Origin: Glutamicibacter sp. MNS18
GTDB taxonomy: Bacteria > Actinomycetota > Actinomycetes > Actinomycetales > Micrococcaceae
Direction: 5' to 3'
Assembly: GCF_026107515.2 (NCBI RefSeq)
Contig: NZ_JAPCHW010000003.1
Location: 1 to 64,000 of the forward strand
DNA: 64,000 nucleotides
A program made the position numbers and the translations under genes. This document shows positions 63,980 to 64,000 of this stretch, one piece after another; position 1 is the first letter of the stretch; each line of letters starts with the position of its first letter. The notes beneath the pieces are model-generated. The model ran no database searches and was not told where the DNA came from. It saw only the letters and a program-made list of their open reading frames with translations.

Positions 63980-64000
63980 GGTTTCTTTCCTGGACGCGGG

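Overview
The window is high-GC actinobacterial DNA. WhiA, OpcA, SufR, a SoxR with its full iron-sulfur motif, trHbO-type haemoglobin and the gene order around uvrA/uvrC/rapZ/yvcK/whiA point to Micrococcales, most likely a Micrococcaceae member of the Arthrobacter/Glutamicibacter type. This assignment rests on gene content and order only.

Layout. 1-8.1 kb holds mixed single genes: a DUF2278 protein with a lipoprotein, a Ski2-type helicase, trans-aconitate methyltransferase, a GNAT, a metallo-beta-lactamase-fold hydrolase, a GntR regulator and a PQQ-propeller lipoprotein. 8.2-21.7 kb is a conserved plus-strand block: uvrA behind a LexA-like box, HAD phosphatase, plsC, uvrC, rapZ, yvcK, whiA, sodA, then the glycolytic run gap-pgk-tpiA-secG ending in a strong terminator. 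21.9-30.6 kb on the minus strand has two tiny paralogous membrane proteins and the pentose phosphate operon tkt-tal-pgi-zwf-opcA-pgl. Divergent from it is ctaB, followed by a PadR/HAAS pair, ctaA and an ABC exporter. 36.6-41.4 kb is the SUF operon sufR-B-D-C-T behind a palindromic SufR-like site, followed by a second, separately controlled copy of sufT. 41.9-46.6 kb on the minus strand is a biotin operon: ATPase, EcfT and BioY transporter genes plus an acyl-CoA ligase and a thiolase-like protein (the arrangement of Bacillus yhfUTS), behind two tandem BioQ-like boxes. Then come LysE with an Lrp/AsnC regulator, an MFS transporter and a CPBP protease.

51,193-57,363 is the main accessory region: a 6.1-kb integrative element in a tRNA-Arg(TCT) gene, bounded by 44-bp direct repeats. 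It carries an integrase with a peptidoglycan-binding-like domain inserted in its catalytic domain, a second XerC/D-like recombinase, an HNH nuclease, a coiled-coil protein, a Helix_36-type putative replication protein, an excisionase, one plus-strand cargo gene, and about 580 bp of tandem stem-loops with adjacent direct repeats. No conjugation, capsid or terminase gene is recognisable. It looks like a minimal replicating or satellite-type element and is the best candidate here for something undescribed.

57.5-64 kb returns to core genes: an SSB paralogue, ettA, soxR with a near-textbook SoxR promoter driving a flavin reductase, a P-loop kinase-like protein, a TesB thioesterase, an unknown protein and a truncated haemoglobin.

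Start sites given here were adjusted from the longest open frames where a ribosome binding site or family alignment supports a shorter protein.
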